Source: Flammeovirga aprica JL-4
Lineage (GTDB): Bacteria > Bacteroidota > Bacteroidia > Cytophagales > Flammeovirgaceae
DNA: 64,000 bases
Reading direction: 5' to 3'
NCBI RefSeq assembly: GCF_012844305.1
Contig: NZ_JABANE010000033.1
Coordinates: forward strand, 16,120-80,119
Shown here piece by piece: positions 50,996-60,274 of the stretch. Positions within the stretch are counted from its first letter, which is position 1. Every line of letters begins with the position of its first letter. Under the pieces are notes generated by a model. It did no database searches, was not told the DNA's origin, and was given only the letters and a program-made list of their open reading frames with translations. Both the position numbers and the translations under genes were made by a program.

Positions 50996-51927
50996 TTAAA
51001 GTTGATCTAACTTATCATAAAAGTCATCGCCTTCTCCTTTAAAAACTTCTACAATTTTTCCTTTAGAATTAATTAATACTTTAGTAGGGTATGCCCTAAC
51101 TGCATATTTTATTGAGACATCCATTTCTAAACTATTTAAATTGATCAAATTTAACCATGGTAACTTATGCTTCTCGATAGCTTTTTTCCAGTTAGCTTCA
51201 TTATCTTTACAAGCAATTCCAATAAAATTAATTTTATCATTATACTTTTCATGATACTCTTTCATTTTAGGAAAACCTTGGACGCAAGGTCCACACCAAC
51301 TACCCCAAAAATCAAGCACTTTATAAGTTTTTGAAGTAAAATCTATAGTATATTTTTTCTGGTCAACACCAACTAATGAAAATAAGGGTGCTTTATTACC
51401 TTTCTGAATCATTCGTTGCGCCTCCTTAACTTTTGAGTATTTTTTAAACTTTTTATACTTGGTATTCAATAAATTTTTAAAATGACTATTTCTAACAGTA
51501 ATCTCTAAACTATCATAATACTTCCCCAACGTATCTAAAGGTTGTTTTAGCAAAAAAAAACCTGATAATTTATCATCTAAATTATCCTTGATATAGACTA
51601 ATTTGACATCAGAAATAGCATTTGACTTTTCCTTACGTTTACCAAATAACTCATTGATTAGTTTTCTATTTTTTTTATAAAAAACAACGAATCAATCTGT
51701 AGTTCAATAGATGACCTTTCAGCAGTAAGATCAACAAACTACTTTCTTAATTTACTGTTTTGTTCGTTAAAAGCAGTTCCTTTTGAGCTGTAGTCTAATT
51801 TATCATGACCAAGGTGGGCATCTACTGAAACCATATCACCTGGTTCAATAAATAGTTCTATTCGCTTTTCCAAAGGTTTATATGAAATACTATCCATTCT
51901 TGTATATTCAGTGTAAAACCTTTCCAA
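50996..51927 (-). pseudogene. Decayed TlpA/DUF4369-type thiol-disulfide oxidoreductase
   Basis: The C-terminal thioredoxin domain is intact (APLFSLVGVDQKKY..., active site WGSWCGPC, and cis-Pro region AYPTKVLIN). Upstream the frame is broken: the DUF4369-like N-terminal domain (IELFIEPGDMVSVDAHLG...GTAFNEQNSKLRK) ends at an in-frame TAG (51739-51741), reading continues in frame to ...IELQIDSLFF, and then shifts at an A-run near 51,680 into YKKNRKLINELFGKRKEK... leading to the thioredoxin part. The signal peptide is missing. Such proteins reduce disulfides in the periplasm. A shorter product from a TTG at 51553 would lack export. Confidence 0.75.
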
Positions 51928-52026
51928 TCTATACTTGTTTGCTTTTCATATATTGGAAAGTAATTTAAAAGTACATTTTTATGTATTACAAAAAAAGAAT
52001 CAAGTTTAATGAAGATAATTATTTCG

Positions 52027-52725
52027 TTAAACCCAAAGATAAGGTATTACTATTACCGTAAGATTGGATAATATATGAACTGTAATAGCATAACGCATTC
52101 CATAGGTTAGCCTTATTATACCTAAGTAAATACCTGCTATAAACTGAGGTAATGTAAGAATAATATTAATTGGGTTGAATACATTGTCAGCATGAAGAAT
52201 AGCAAATAAATAAGAGGATGCAATTACAAAAAGTAAAGAATAATTCTTAAGGTATTCCTTGATTTTATTTTGAATTGACGACTGTTGAAGTAAAAGGAAT
52301 GTGACTAAAAATAAGAGGACTGCAATACTTAGGATTATAAGCACTTTTTGAATCGGAAATTCACCATTCCAAAATTTCGTTTTTGATAAGAGTTCAAATA
52401 GAATAGGATAAAGAGCAATGGAAGTAGGAAGGTAATATTTATTGAATTTTAGAGGGAGACGAAAAATCATTTCCTCCAAAATAGGTGCTTGGATAGAAGA
52501 AAGATAGATTACAAAAAGAAAACCATAGCTTTGAATAGCTTGTCGCACATTCTGACTATGTTCATCTGCAGGAATCAATGACTCATCATAAGAAGCAATA
52601 AGATGAATAAATAGAAACTTCATCACAAGACTCATGATATCAATGATAAGCACGAGCACCCATAATCGAAGGAGTAGAAAAAGAGGTTTTTGTTTTGGTG
52701 TAAATAGAAGTTTTAGTTGAAGCAT
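52027..52725 (-). CDS. CPBP-family intramembrane protease (Abi-type)
   Basis: 232 aa with about six membrane segments. Motif 1 is EEMIFR with Glu84-Glu85 and Arg89 (EExxxR), motif 2 is LFAILHA, motif 3 is HILSN. This is the CAAX-protease/bacteriocin-processing (CPBP) pattern with all metal-binding residues. Related proteins process peptides or act in self-immunity; the substrate is unknown. Stands alone between a decayed gene and a MITE-like repeat. Confidence 0.85.
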   Translation of the reverse strand: MLQLKLLFTPKQKPLFLLLRLWVLVLIIDIMSLVMKFLFIHLIASYDESLIPADEHSQNVRQAIQSYGFLFVIYLSSIQAPILEEMIFRLPLKFNKYYLPTSIALYPILFELLSKTKFWNGEFPIQKVLIILSIAVLLFLVTFLLLQQSSIQNKIKEYLKNYSLLFVIASSYLFAILHADNVFNPINIILTLPQFIAGIYLGIIRLTYGMRYAITVHILSNLTVIVIPYLWV

Positions 52726-52757
52726 TTTTTATGAGTTATGATCGATCAAAATATCGT

Positions 52758-52943
52758 GCACCATGACTTGAAACCATAGGCTTTTAGGAAGCTATACTTC
52801 ATCTCGACTTTCATTATAAACTCGATATGTTTCAATAATTTACCAGTTCAGCACTTTAATTTTAATACTGGCACGCCAAATATTATAATTTTAAAGTTGA
52901 TCATTGAAATACCTTCCCAAAAGCCCATAATTTCAATTATGGG
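52758..52943. repeat. MITE-like long palindrome, copy 2 (family A)
   Basis: 186 bp. The left arm (CTTGAAACCATAGGCTTTTAG) pairs with the right arm (CAAAAGCCCATAATTTCA...). Shares with copy 1 at 7482-7653 the blocks CTTTCATTATAAACT, GATATGT, AAATATTATAAT, TAAAGTTGAT and CAAAAGCCCATAATTTCA in the same order and at similar spacing. Neither copy has coding capacity. The right end is followed 43 bp later by the LRR gene stop. Confidence 0.7.
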
Positions 52944-52986
52944 TCTATAAAATATCCGTTATTATTCACCCTAGCACTTACATTAT

Positions 52987-55062
52987 TTACTCACTAACTT
53001 CAATATAATCATCATTAAAGATATTTTTTGCTTTTAGAAATTCAGGTATAAAAGAAGATATTTCAATTTTTTCTTTTTTATGAGATGAAGTAAAATACCA
53101 TTCATTCTTCATATCAATAGCCCTTTTGCTTAGGTAGGAAATTGTAGAAGGGAAAGAAATAAAAGCGATAGGGTTTTTAGTAAATGCTCCATCATCCACT
53201 GATCGTAGACCTTCTGGCAAAGATAAAGATGTCAGTGCATTTCCGGTAAATGCTTTTTCTTCAATGGAGAAAAGTCCTTTTGGTAATACTAATTCTCCCT
53301 CTAATGAATTATAAGAAAAAACACCCTTCTCAATACATCTCAACTCTCCTTGAAAAACCACTGATTTAATATAATTATCCGTAAAGGCATATGCTTCAAT
53401 CGTTTTCAAAGATGCTGGCAATACTAATTCTCCTTTGAGTAAATTTGATTCAAAAGCCCCATAATGGATCGTAGTAATGCTTCGAGGCAATATTAATGAA
53501 GTAAATGAATTACCTGCAAAAGCTTGTTCTCCAATACTTATAAGACCTTCTGGTAAAATCAATCTTCCTTCAAATAAATTACTACTAAAAGCATTGGCTT
53601 CAATATTTTTCACCCCTTTTGGTAATTGAAGTTCTCCGCTAAATGAGTTCCTTTCAAATGCACTTTCTTCAATTACTAAAAGACCGTCAGGCAGTATTAA
53701 TTCACCAGAAAATGAATTACCGCTAAAAGCCCTTTTTCCTATACTCTTCAAGCTATTCGGCAATTTCAAATTGCCATCAAATAAATTATGTCCGAAGGCA
53801 CTTTCTTTGATAACGGTTAAACCCTCTGGCAAAATAAGATCTCCATCAAATGCATTACCTTGAAATGTATTTTCACCTATAGATAGTAGTCCTTTAGGTA
53901 AGTTTAGTTTTCCACTAAAATTATTGTATTCAAACACACACTCTTCTATGGATTCTAAGTGTTCTGGTAACTTCAACTCTCCATTAAAAACATTAGTTGA
54001 AAAAGCATATTTACCAATTGTAGTAATGCTATTGGGTAAAATTAAATCACCTTTTAATTTGTTATCTGAAAATGCACCACCCCCAATTCTAATCAAACTT
54101 TCAGGTAACTCTAGTTCACATCTAAGACCAGCACGACCAAAAGCGGCATCACCTATATTAGTTAAGTGCTCTGGTAAAACTAATTTTCCTCTTAAATAAT
54201 TAGAAGAAAAGGCCCAATTACCAATACTCACTAACGTTGAGGGAAACGAAACAGAAGTAAGTCCTTTACCTTGGAAAACACCTCGACCTCCAGATTTCCT
54301 ATCTGCAATCGCTATCACTTTCACTCCATTTAATACCTCTGGAATGACAATAGCCCCACCTTCGTTATAAAAGCATTCTTGTATCACTCCTCTAGCATCT
54401 ATAACCACGTCATCATCTGTCAATGTATAGTACTCTTCCGATTCTGTGATGAGGAATATAGATTTCCCTTTTAGATTTTCAATACTATAAGCTTCTTCCT
54501 GTAATTTTGAACGTTCCTTTTTCTTGTCGCTAAAACTCCATTCTTGACTTTTTATATGAATATTTTTCAGAAAACCACTATGTAGTGATTTCAAATTAGA
54601 TGGGAAAGTTATTGTAGATATAGCATTCCTTTCAAAAGCATCCTTACCAATAGCGATAAGGTGCTCAGGCATTTCAATTGATGTTATAGCATTTGATCCA
54701 AAAGCTTTTTCTCCTATAAATTCTACTTTTGGGGGTAAAATTAAAGCAGAAATAAAATTAGCTCTAAAGGCACCTGCTCCAATTGTTTTTAAGCTTGATG
54801 GAAAAGAAACATCCGTTAATTTTTTATCAAAAAAAACACCTCCATTATATACATTTTCAGCATCAGCAATGCCAACAATTTTTACTCCATCTATTATTTC
54901 GGGGATAACAATAGCACCTCCTTTAGAATAAGAACAGGATTGGATTATACCGTTCCCATCAACTTTTACATCATTTCCAGTTAATGTATATTGAGAATAA
55001 GCCAGCTGAGGCAATAAAAATCCGAATAATAAATAAGTGATTAGAAATAAGTTTGCTTTCAT
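52987..55062 (-). CDS. Secreted BspA-type leucine-rich-repeat protein
   Basis: 691 aa. A signal peptide (MKANLFLITYLLFGFLLPQLAYSQ) is followed by two arrays of LRR_5/BspA-type repeats of about 23 residues with the pattern LPeGLtsIGe.AFsgN.F.G.L. Each array opens with a TLTGNDVKVDGNGIIQSC / TLTDDDVVIDARGVIQEC unit and IVIPE..(D/N)GVKV. The two-array layout suggests an internal duplication (residues about 25-200 and 210-690). No T9SS sorting domain, so it may be periplasmic or outer-membrane associated. BspA proteins often mediate adhesion; the role here is unknown. Confidence 0.85.
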   Translation of the reverse strand: MKANLFLITYLLFGFLLPQLAYSQYTLTGNDVKVDGNGIIQSCSYSKGGAIVIPEIIDGVKIVGIADAENVYNGGVFFDKKLTDVSFPSSLKTIGAGAFRANFISALILPPKVEFIGEKAFGSNAITSIEMPEHLIAIGKDAFERNAISTITFPSNLKSLHSGFLKNIHIKSQEWSFSDKKKERSKLQEEAYSIENLKGKSIFLITESEEYYTLTDDDVVIDARGVIQECFYNEGGAIVIPEVLNGVKVIAIADRKSGGRGVFQGKGLTSVSFPSTLVSIGNWAFSSNYLRGKLVLPEHLTNIGDAAFGRAGLRCELELPESLIRIGGGAFSDNKLKGDLILPNSITTIGKYAFSTNVFNGELKLPEHLESIEECVFEYNNFSGKLNLPKGLLSIGENTFQGNAFDGDLILPEGLTVIKESAFGHNLFDGNLKLPNSLKSIGKRAFSGNSFSGELILPDGLLVIEESAFERNSFSGELQLPKGVKNIEANAFSSNLFEGRLILPEGLISIGEQAFAGNSFTSLILPRSITTIHYGAFESNLLKGELVLPASLKTIEAYAFTDNYIKSVVFQGELRCIEKGVFSYNSLEGELVLPKGLFSIEEKAFTGNALTSLSLPEGLRSVDDGAFTKNPIAFISFPSTISYLSKRAIDMKNEWYFTSSHKKEKIEISSFIPEFLKAKNIFNDDYIEVSE

Positions 55063-55129
55063 TATTTAGTTGTCTTATACAAAAGTTTATAATTAGTTTC
55101 TTAAATTCTAGTTTCAAGAGAGACAGATA

Positions 55130-55555
55130 TTAGACTAACCTCTCTTTATGAACTTCCAAGTTATAAAAACGCCTATCAGCAATACCATACAGTGTACCAT
55201 AAAATCCCAAATAATGTAACTCTTGAAATTTATATGCTGTTCCAATAATGCCACTCATTCCAACAGTGATTAAGTAAAAGGCCCCAAATTGAAAAAATGG
55301 TAAAGGGTGTGTTAAAATTAATGGGTTATCACTCCAGCTTGGCTTCTTGATCACTCTTTTATAGCCAAAAACTTTTTTCCCTCTACAAAGGAACGGTACA
55401 ACAATAATTCCAAAACCTAATACTATCAAAATGTATTTGAGGTTAAGGGTATTCATCGTTACAGTTTTTGAGCCATTAGTTGATACTGCTGTGTTAATGG
55501 CAGTAACTACTAGAATAACTGTTTTTATTAAAGCTATTATTTTGGAACCTCTCAT
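55130..55555 (-). CDS. Small membrane protein of unknown function
   Basis: 141 aa with about three hydrophobic segments (residues 7-25, 41-58 and 90-105), a basic loop GKKVFGYKRVIKKPSWSD and a C-terminal YLGFYGTLYGIADRRFY. No known family. 67 bp upstream of the LRR gene start (the gene order on the minus strand puts it after the hydrolase). Confidence 0.45.
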   Translation of the reverse strand: MRGSKIIALIKTVILVVTAINTAVSTNGSKTVTMNTLNLKYILIVLGFGIIVVPFLCRGKKVFGYKRVIKKPSWSDNPLILTHPLPFFQFGAFYLITVGMSGIIGTAYKFQELHYLGFYGTLYGIADRRFYNLEVHKERLV

Positions 55556-55716
55556 TTTTTGTTGTCTAGCTTATTTTTTATTTGCTTATAACTTCTTCCA
55601 ACTCCCATATAGTTTGCTGTTATATTGTTGAAAGACGAATTCAATCTAGCTATTTATGTATTACAAAACAAGTTGCAACTTTAATTCCCAGCATCCAGCC
55701 TCTAAATATCATTATG

Positions 55717-56337
55717 TTACTTTCTATATAAATTTATTATTTTGCCTATTTCTTCTGCTCTATCCACTATCATAAAATGATGTCCTTTTTCTATGTAAAA
55801 ATCGGATCTTGGTGAAGATAAGATCAAATCAGATGTTCCATTAATTTTCAAACTATTTTCAATAGATACTGAATTTGTCCATCTCAAAAGTGAAAGAATA
55901 GCCCACTTTGTAAAATTCAGATCTGAATCTTGTAATATAACTCTTAATAATGGATTTTTTGTACCAAATAATATTGAAGCGATAAAGGGTGGAAGATTAA
56001 AAAATGACGGCGGAAGTAATTTTAGAAAATTCATCTTACGAAAGATCCGATACTGGAAAGGAAGTTCATCTGATTTTTCAATTGTTGAAATTAAAACTGT
56101 TAGCTTGGGTTTAAGAATTTTTGATATTTCAACAGCTATTAAACCACCAAAACTAACGCCTATAATAACATAATCTTCATCTTGATTTATATTCTCAGAT
56201 AGTCTAATTGCATAATCCTTAAGCGATTCACCCTCCAGTGGTTTTATCCAATGTAAATGAACTTTTTCATATTTTAATTCTAAATTTTCATATACCCTGT
56301 GGTCTGCTCCAAGACCACTAATACAATATGCTTTCAC
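55717..56337 (-). CDS. Alpha/beta-hydrolase
   Basis: 206 aa, short for the fold. Starts MKAYCISGLGADHRVYENL (oxyanion-hole region), nucleophile elbow GVSFGG with Ser, a short cap, and a final KGHHFMIVDRAEEI with the catalytic His; the acid is likely the Asp in SPRSDFYIEKGHH. Similar small alpha/beta-hydrolases are common in Bacteroidota. Substrate unknown. Confidence 0.75.
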   Translation of the reverse strand: MKAYCISGLGADHRVYENLELKYEKVHLHWIKPLEGESLKDYAIRLSENINQDEDYVIIGVSFGGLIAVEISKILKPKLTVLISTIEKSDELPFQYRIFRKMNFLKLLPPSFFNLPPFIASILFGTKNPLLRVILQDSDLNFTKWAILSLLRWTNSVSIENSLKINGTSDLILSSPRSDFYIEKGHHFMIVDRAEEIGKIINLYRK

Positions 56338-56408
56338 TTTTTATAATTATTAATATAAGTACCAAGGTATAAGTTTTTTAATAAAGAATTAAAAAAATGA
56401 TTCTTGTT

Positions 56409-56523
56409 GTGGTTCGGTGGACGTTGCAATGCAACATTCCTACAACGGCATCCATCATAATGGATATTATATCAAAAATTGAAAAAATGTAGGAACGTTG
56501 TATTACAACGCCTCGCGAATCAC
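56409..56523. repeat. Palindromic repeat, family B copy 1
   Basis: The left arm contains GGACGTTGCAATGCAAC and TTCCTACA; the right arm contains TGTAGGAACGTTG and TATTACAACGCC, forming a long hairpin of about 115 bp. Nearly the same arms are found at 60,064-60,176. Lies between the hydrolase and the acetylesterase genes. Confidence 0.7.
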
Positions 56524-56606
56524 CTTCCTTCTTCCCTTTTATTTTGCCTTAGTACTAAAACATAACTAATGAATCTCTACTAAATAACCATTAGGTCACT
56601 TTCCAT

Positions 56607-58022
56607 CTACTGCTCCTGTTTCTCTAATGTATCTGTTCTAAATGGAAAAACAGGCAACCCTGCCACACTTTTCAAATTCGCTTGATGATAGTTTTTGAAA
56701 CCATATCTTACATATTTGGGCTGACTTACTTCGGAACTTTGAAGCATCACTGCTTTTTGACCTTTTACAATTTTGGCTTCTGCAGGATAGTATTTTTTAT
56801 CTTCTCCTGCAATTTCAAATCCTCTGATTTTTTTACTGAAAGATGTAATGCCATTTGCAGTATCTTTAAAGTAGACCTTGATGCTATTTTTAAAGATTTC
56901 TGTTTTATCAAACTGAGGTGATCTGAAATTAAAGCCTCCTACTTTATAATCATTCGTGAGTGCTAAGTAAGATAGACGTTCTCCAATTTTCTTTTTCTTT
57001 GAGGGATGAATGTAACTGACATCTCCTAAATCAGCAGTACTTACTAAACCTACATTATGCATTTTATTGGCAATTTTCAATTGGCTTTCTCTTAGTTTGG
57101 CTGCTGTATCATCTTTTGGATTTCCATAAGCAAATGGGGCTATTTCAACCATATAAAAAGAGAAATCTCCTTGGTTCCATTCTTCTTTCCATGACCCTAT
57201 GAGTTTTTCCATCACTTCAGGATAATATGCATATTCTTTTCTGTTGGCTTCCCCTTGATACCAGATTACTCCTTTGATGGTATAACCTACCAAGGGGTGA
57301 ATCATATTGTTATAAAATACAGATGGTGTTCTGTTGGGACCAGCCTTTTTAGAAGGTTCCTTATAATTTGATAGCGTTTTTACTTCCTCTTTTTTGATCC
57401 AGCATTCGGCCTTTGTTCCTCCTCTTGAAGCATGAATCAGACCTATTGGCACGTTTAACTGACGGTATAATTGATTGCCGAAGAAATAGGCTACTGCACT
57501 GAATTTACCGATTGACTGTGCTGTGCATACTTCCCATTTTCCATCCACTTCATCTACCTCTGTGTCACTTGGTTTTCTTTCGACTTGTAGAATACGAATT
57601 CCACTTGAACGGTTTGCCATGCTTATGGCTTCTTTTGCATAAAGAACAGGTTGATTGACATAACCCCACAATGGCATTTGCATATTGGACTGACCTGAGG
57701 CCAACCATACTTCACCAATTAAAATATCTTTCAGATGAACAGATGAAGAACCTTTGACTATAATTTCATGAGGTTTAAAATTTCCATTTGGGGTAGGTAT
57801 TTTCACTTCCCATTTCCCCTCATTATTCGTTACGGTTTTTAACTTTTCACCCCAAGTAGTTTTGATGCTAACTTTCTGATCTGCATTATCCCAACCCCAT
57901 AGCGATACATTGGTTTGTTGTTGTAATACCATATGGTCAGAAAAAGCGGTACTGACTTTGGTTTGTGCATGTAGAGTTATGCTGTAAATGATACAACATA
58001 ATGTTATGATAGTTTGTCTCAT
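56607..58022 (-). CDS. Sialate O-acetylesterase-like secreted enzyme
   Basis: 471 aa from the ATG at 58022, which starts the signal peptide (MRQTIITLCCIIYSITLHAQ). The upstream frame to 58091 adds a non-signal leader. SGNH/SASA family: the nucleophile motif is GQSNM (110-114), later GVIWYQGEAN and DLGDVSYIHPSKK with the catalytic His. N-terminal FSDHMVLQQQTNVSLWGWDN and an Ig-like strand region are typical. Removes acetyl groups from sugars outside the cytoplasm, consistent with polysaccharide use. Neighbours a decayed sulfatase. Confidence 0.9.
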   Translation of the reverse strand: MRQTIITLCCIIYSITLHAQTKVSTAFSDHMVLQQQTNVSLWGWDNADQKVSIKTTWGEKLKTVTNNEGKWEVKIPTPNGNFKPHEIIVKGSSSVHLKDILIGEVWLASGQSNMQMPLWGYVNQPVLYAKEAISMANRSSGIRILQVERKPSDTEVDEVDGKWEVCTAQSIGKFSAVAYFFGNQLYRQLNVPIGLIHASRGGTKAECWIKKEEVKTLSNYKEPSKKAGPNRTPSVFYNNMIHPLVGYTIKGVIWYQGEANRKEYAYYPEVMEKLIGSWKEEWNQGDFSFYMVEIAPFAYGNPKDDTAAKLRESQLKIANKMHNVGLVSTADLGDVSYIHPSKKKKIGERLSYLALTNDYKVGGFNFRSPQFDKTEIFKNSIKVYFKDTANGITSFSKKIRGFEIAGEDKKYYPAEAKIVKGQKAVMLQSSEVSQPKYVRYGFKNYHQANLKSVAGLPVFPFRTDTLEKQEQ

Positions 58023-58091
58023 TGTTATTTTTTTAATCATTTCAGTTTCAAAAAGTTGAAGCACTTGATCAATTAAGAAAAAGTGCTTCAA

Positions 58092-58271
58092 AACTTATCG
58101 CAATAGGAATTTGCATTCCATTACGCAATTTCTTGTTAGAATTTGTACTGTCGGGCTCCAAACTCCAACGCCTTTAAAAATCATAGGATGTATTAAACGC
58201 ATATTGTAAAAAGTATCTTCGTAATAATTCATAAAAAGATCTAATACATTGCCTATGATATCTTCCAACCC
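58092..58271. other. Intergenic region, nothing recognised
   Basis: 180 bp between the acetylesterase start and the decayed sulfatase. No open frame, repeat or hairpin stands out. Probably contains the promoter of the acetylesterase. Confidence 0.4.
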
Positions 58272-59050
58272 TTACTGCGGTACTGTAACTTCTATTATAT
58301 CAAACATCTGCCTTTTCAATTCAGCCTTCTCTTTCTGATACTTTTCTTTGATGCCACATTATTCCACTCATAAGGATCTTTACGATGATCATAGAGTTCC
58401 TCCTGACCATCTTTATATCTTATATATCTAAAATCCTTCGTTCTGTAAGAGTATGTTTACTTTAAAACATACTTCTTCGGCAGGTCTTTGATGATTTTGA
58501 TATGCCATAGTGCTTGAGGGTTGGTCAAAATTCCCAATCCTTTTACAGGTTCGTAGATGCCCACACCCATTACGGTGAGTGTCCCTTGAAGACCCTTCCA
58601 CTCTAGCTGTTTGTCCATTAAAAGTTGTCGCATTGAATGACCTCCTATTGGGCCCGCTTCTGAATGAATCACACTTTTATCTTCCAAATCACACATATCT
58701 TTTAAAGTAGGATAGATATCAATCAATGATACCAGCTGTTCTACTTCTAATCCTTTTATTTGTCCCTTTGGATAGCGAATAAGCATTGGTATTCTTGCTG
58801 ATTCTTCCCAAGGAGAGTTCTTCTATAAGTAATCTTTTTCTCCAAAGTTCCAACCACGATCTGCTGTAAATACTACCATAGTATTTTCGGCAAATTTACT
58901 ATCATTTAATGCATCCAAAACTTTGCCAACTTGATCATCCATAAGGTTACAAATGCTAAATAGGCTTGAATCACCTTTTTTAGACCATCTTTATCATCTT
59001 CATAAGAGTCACACAACACTTTATAGTATTTTAAACGCATTTGAGTCATT
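58272..59050 (-). pseudogene. Decayed sulfatase (iduronate-2-sulfatase-like), C-terminal half
   Basis: Fragments in order: ...KKVIQAYLAFVTL, frameshift near 58,950, then MDDQVGKVLDALNDSKFAENTMVVFTADRGWNFGEKDYL, an in-frame TAG near 58,816, then KNSPWEESARIPMLIRYPKG...LVSLIDIYPTL (open 58457-58786), an in-frame TAA at 58457, then YSYRTKDFRYIRYKDGQEELYDHRKDPYEWNNVAS, another shift, and EKYQKEKAELKRQM to TAA at 58272. The order matches the second half of iduronate-2-sulfatase-type enzymes. The catalytic CxPSR half is absent; the break lies next to the palindrome at 59,067. Confidence 0.85.
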
Positions 59051-59063
59051 GGGTAACTAATTT

Positions 59064-59152
59064 AATGAAGAATGAAGAATTATGGTTCGTAAAATGGATT
59101 TTTATAGTGGTTATTAAGCCACAACAAGAACCATAATTCTTCATTCTTCCCT
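59064..59152. repeat. Palindromic repeat with perfect 22-bp arms
   Basis: Arms at 59067-59088 and 59128-59149 are exact inverted copies of 22 bp (starting GAAGAATGAAGAATTATG); the inside holds a second stem GTGG...CCAC. Located between the decayed sulfatase and the next gene; could act as a bidirectional transcription stop, or be a small mobile element. Confidence 0.75.
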
Positions 59153-59157
59153 CTTAC

Positions 59158-59591
59158 CTAAATAGACTGATATTTAGGATTGTAGATAAATAAGTCAATA
59201 TGATAATAACTCCCATTACTAAACTGCTTATGTTGGTAATTTACTTTGAAATAACAGTTATTATGTTTTCCCTTAAAAACTCCACTTTGCCCTTTACTTT
59301 CTCTTTTCATATCAACTCTAAAATAATGCTTTAAAGAGGTTATGAATTTTTGAACTTCTCCCTTCGTTAACAAGGTTGGGGTGCCACTTTTTTGAGGTTG
59401 AAATGATACACTTGTAATTACCCCTTCTTGATTAGTTTTTGCTTCAAAATGTCCATAATGACCTGCAAAAGGCATATTAGTGGAACTTGGTTTGTCCTCT
59501 AGAATTTCTTTTCCGATAACATAACCTTTGAAGTTGATTTGTGAGTATGCACTTACAGATAAAATTAGTAGTGCAAAAATTAACGTTTCAT
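59158..59591 (-). pseudogene. Secreted small protein gene with a frameshifted start
   Basis: The frame ending at 59158 is open back into a clear signal peptide (TLIFALLILSVSAYSQINFKGYVIGKEIL), but its only suitable ATG (59589-59591) is one base out of frame (ATGAAACG... instead of ATGAAAACG...). A product from the internal Met (59475, 105 aa, MPFAGHYGHFEAKT) would lack export. Body: GVITSVSFQPQKSGTPTLLTKGEVQKFITSLKHYF, no known domain. One-base loss in an A-run, or a sequencing error. Confidence 0.55.
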
Positions 59592-60274
59592 CGTTTTAAA
59601 TAATTAAATAAAAAAATCGAACATAGTTGGGGAATCAGTTTTACTGAAACTATGTTCCTATATTGAAATACACTTGGAAAAGGACTATATCAATATTGGT
59701 TCCAAAAACAACTAGGTAGACTGATCTATAGAATGTGTACTTTACATACAGATCTTAGTGTAATAAATAGAAGATAAAGGTCAATTTTCAATTATGACAA
59801 GTTATTAGAAAGGATCTTAATCAATCTCCTTACTACAAATGCTCTTCATTCAAAACTACTTCACACAACTAAACCCTTTTCTTCTACAATTGAAAAATCA
59901 TTTTCCACAACTGAAAAGATTTCAAACCTTCTCCCTCTTTCTATCTCTTAGTTTTGCATCATCAGTTAAGTATTAGGACAAAATAACGTGCTTTTTAAGG
60001 GAAGAAGGATGAGGTATGAGGGAAGATGGTTCGTATTGTGTTCCACAAAGTGGTATTTATGGTGGTTCAGTGGACGTTGCAATGCAACATCCCTACACTC
60101 TACTTTCAATTGTTGGTAGAATATCCTTTAAGGTGGATATCGTCGTAGGGACATTATATTACAACGTCCACTGAGTCATAATACGAAGCATTTTTCTTCA
60201 CTCTTAATTCTTAACTCTTACCTAATTTTGTCCTGATAATCAGTTACAACTATCGAAATCTCAAATTATCAATC
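59592..60274. other. Gene-free region with nested palindromes
   Basis: 680 bp without ORFs. The left part (59,600-59,990) is AT-rich with an AAAGGTCAATTTTCAATT stretch near 59,777. The right part carries the nested palindrome at 60,000-60,226. The promoter of the SDR pair should lie in the last 50 bp. Confidence 0.5.
60000..60226. repeat. Nested palindromic repeat; family B copy 2 inside
   Basis: The inner element at 60,064-60,176 has arms TTCAGTGGACGTTGCAATG... and ...ACAACGTCCACTGAGTC, matching family B at 56,409-56,523. Outside it, TTCGTATT (60030-60037) pairs with AATACGAA (60180-60187), and the AAGAAGGATGAGG-type flank pairs loosely with TTCTTCACTCTTAATTC. Looks like family B inserted within a GAAGAATGAAG-type palindrome. 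Confidence 0.65.

Noticed and set aside
53924..54199. Plus-strand ORF inside the LRR gene
   Set aside because: Antisense shadow of leucine-rich repeats; no start context or domain.
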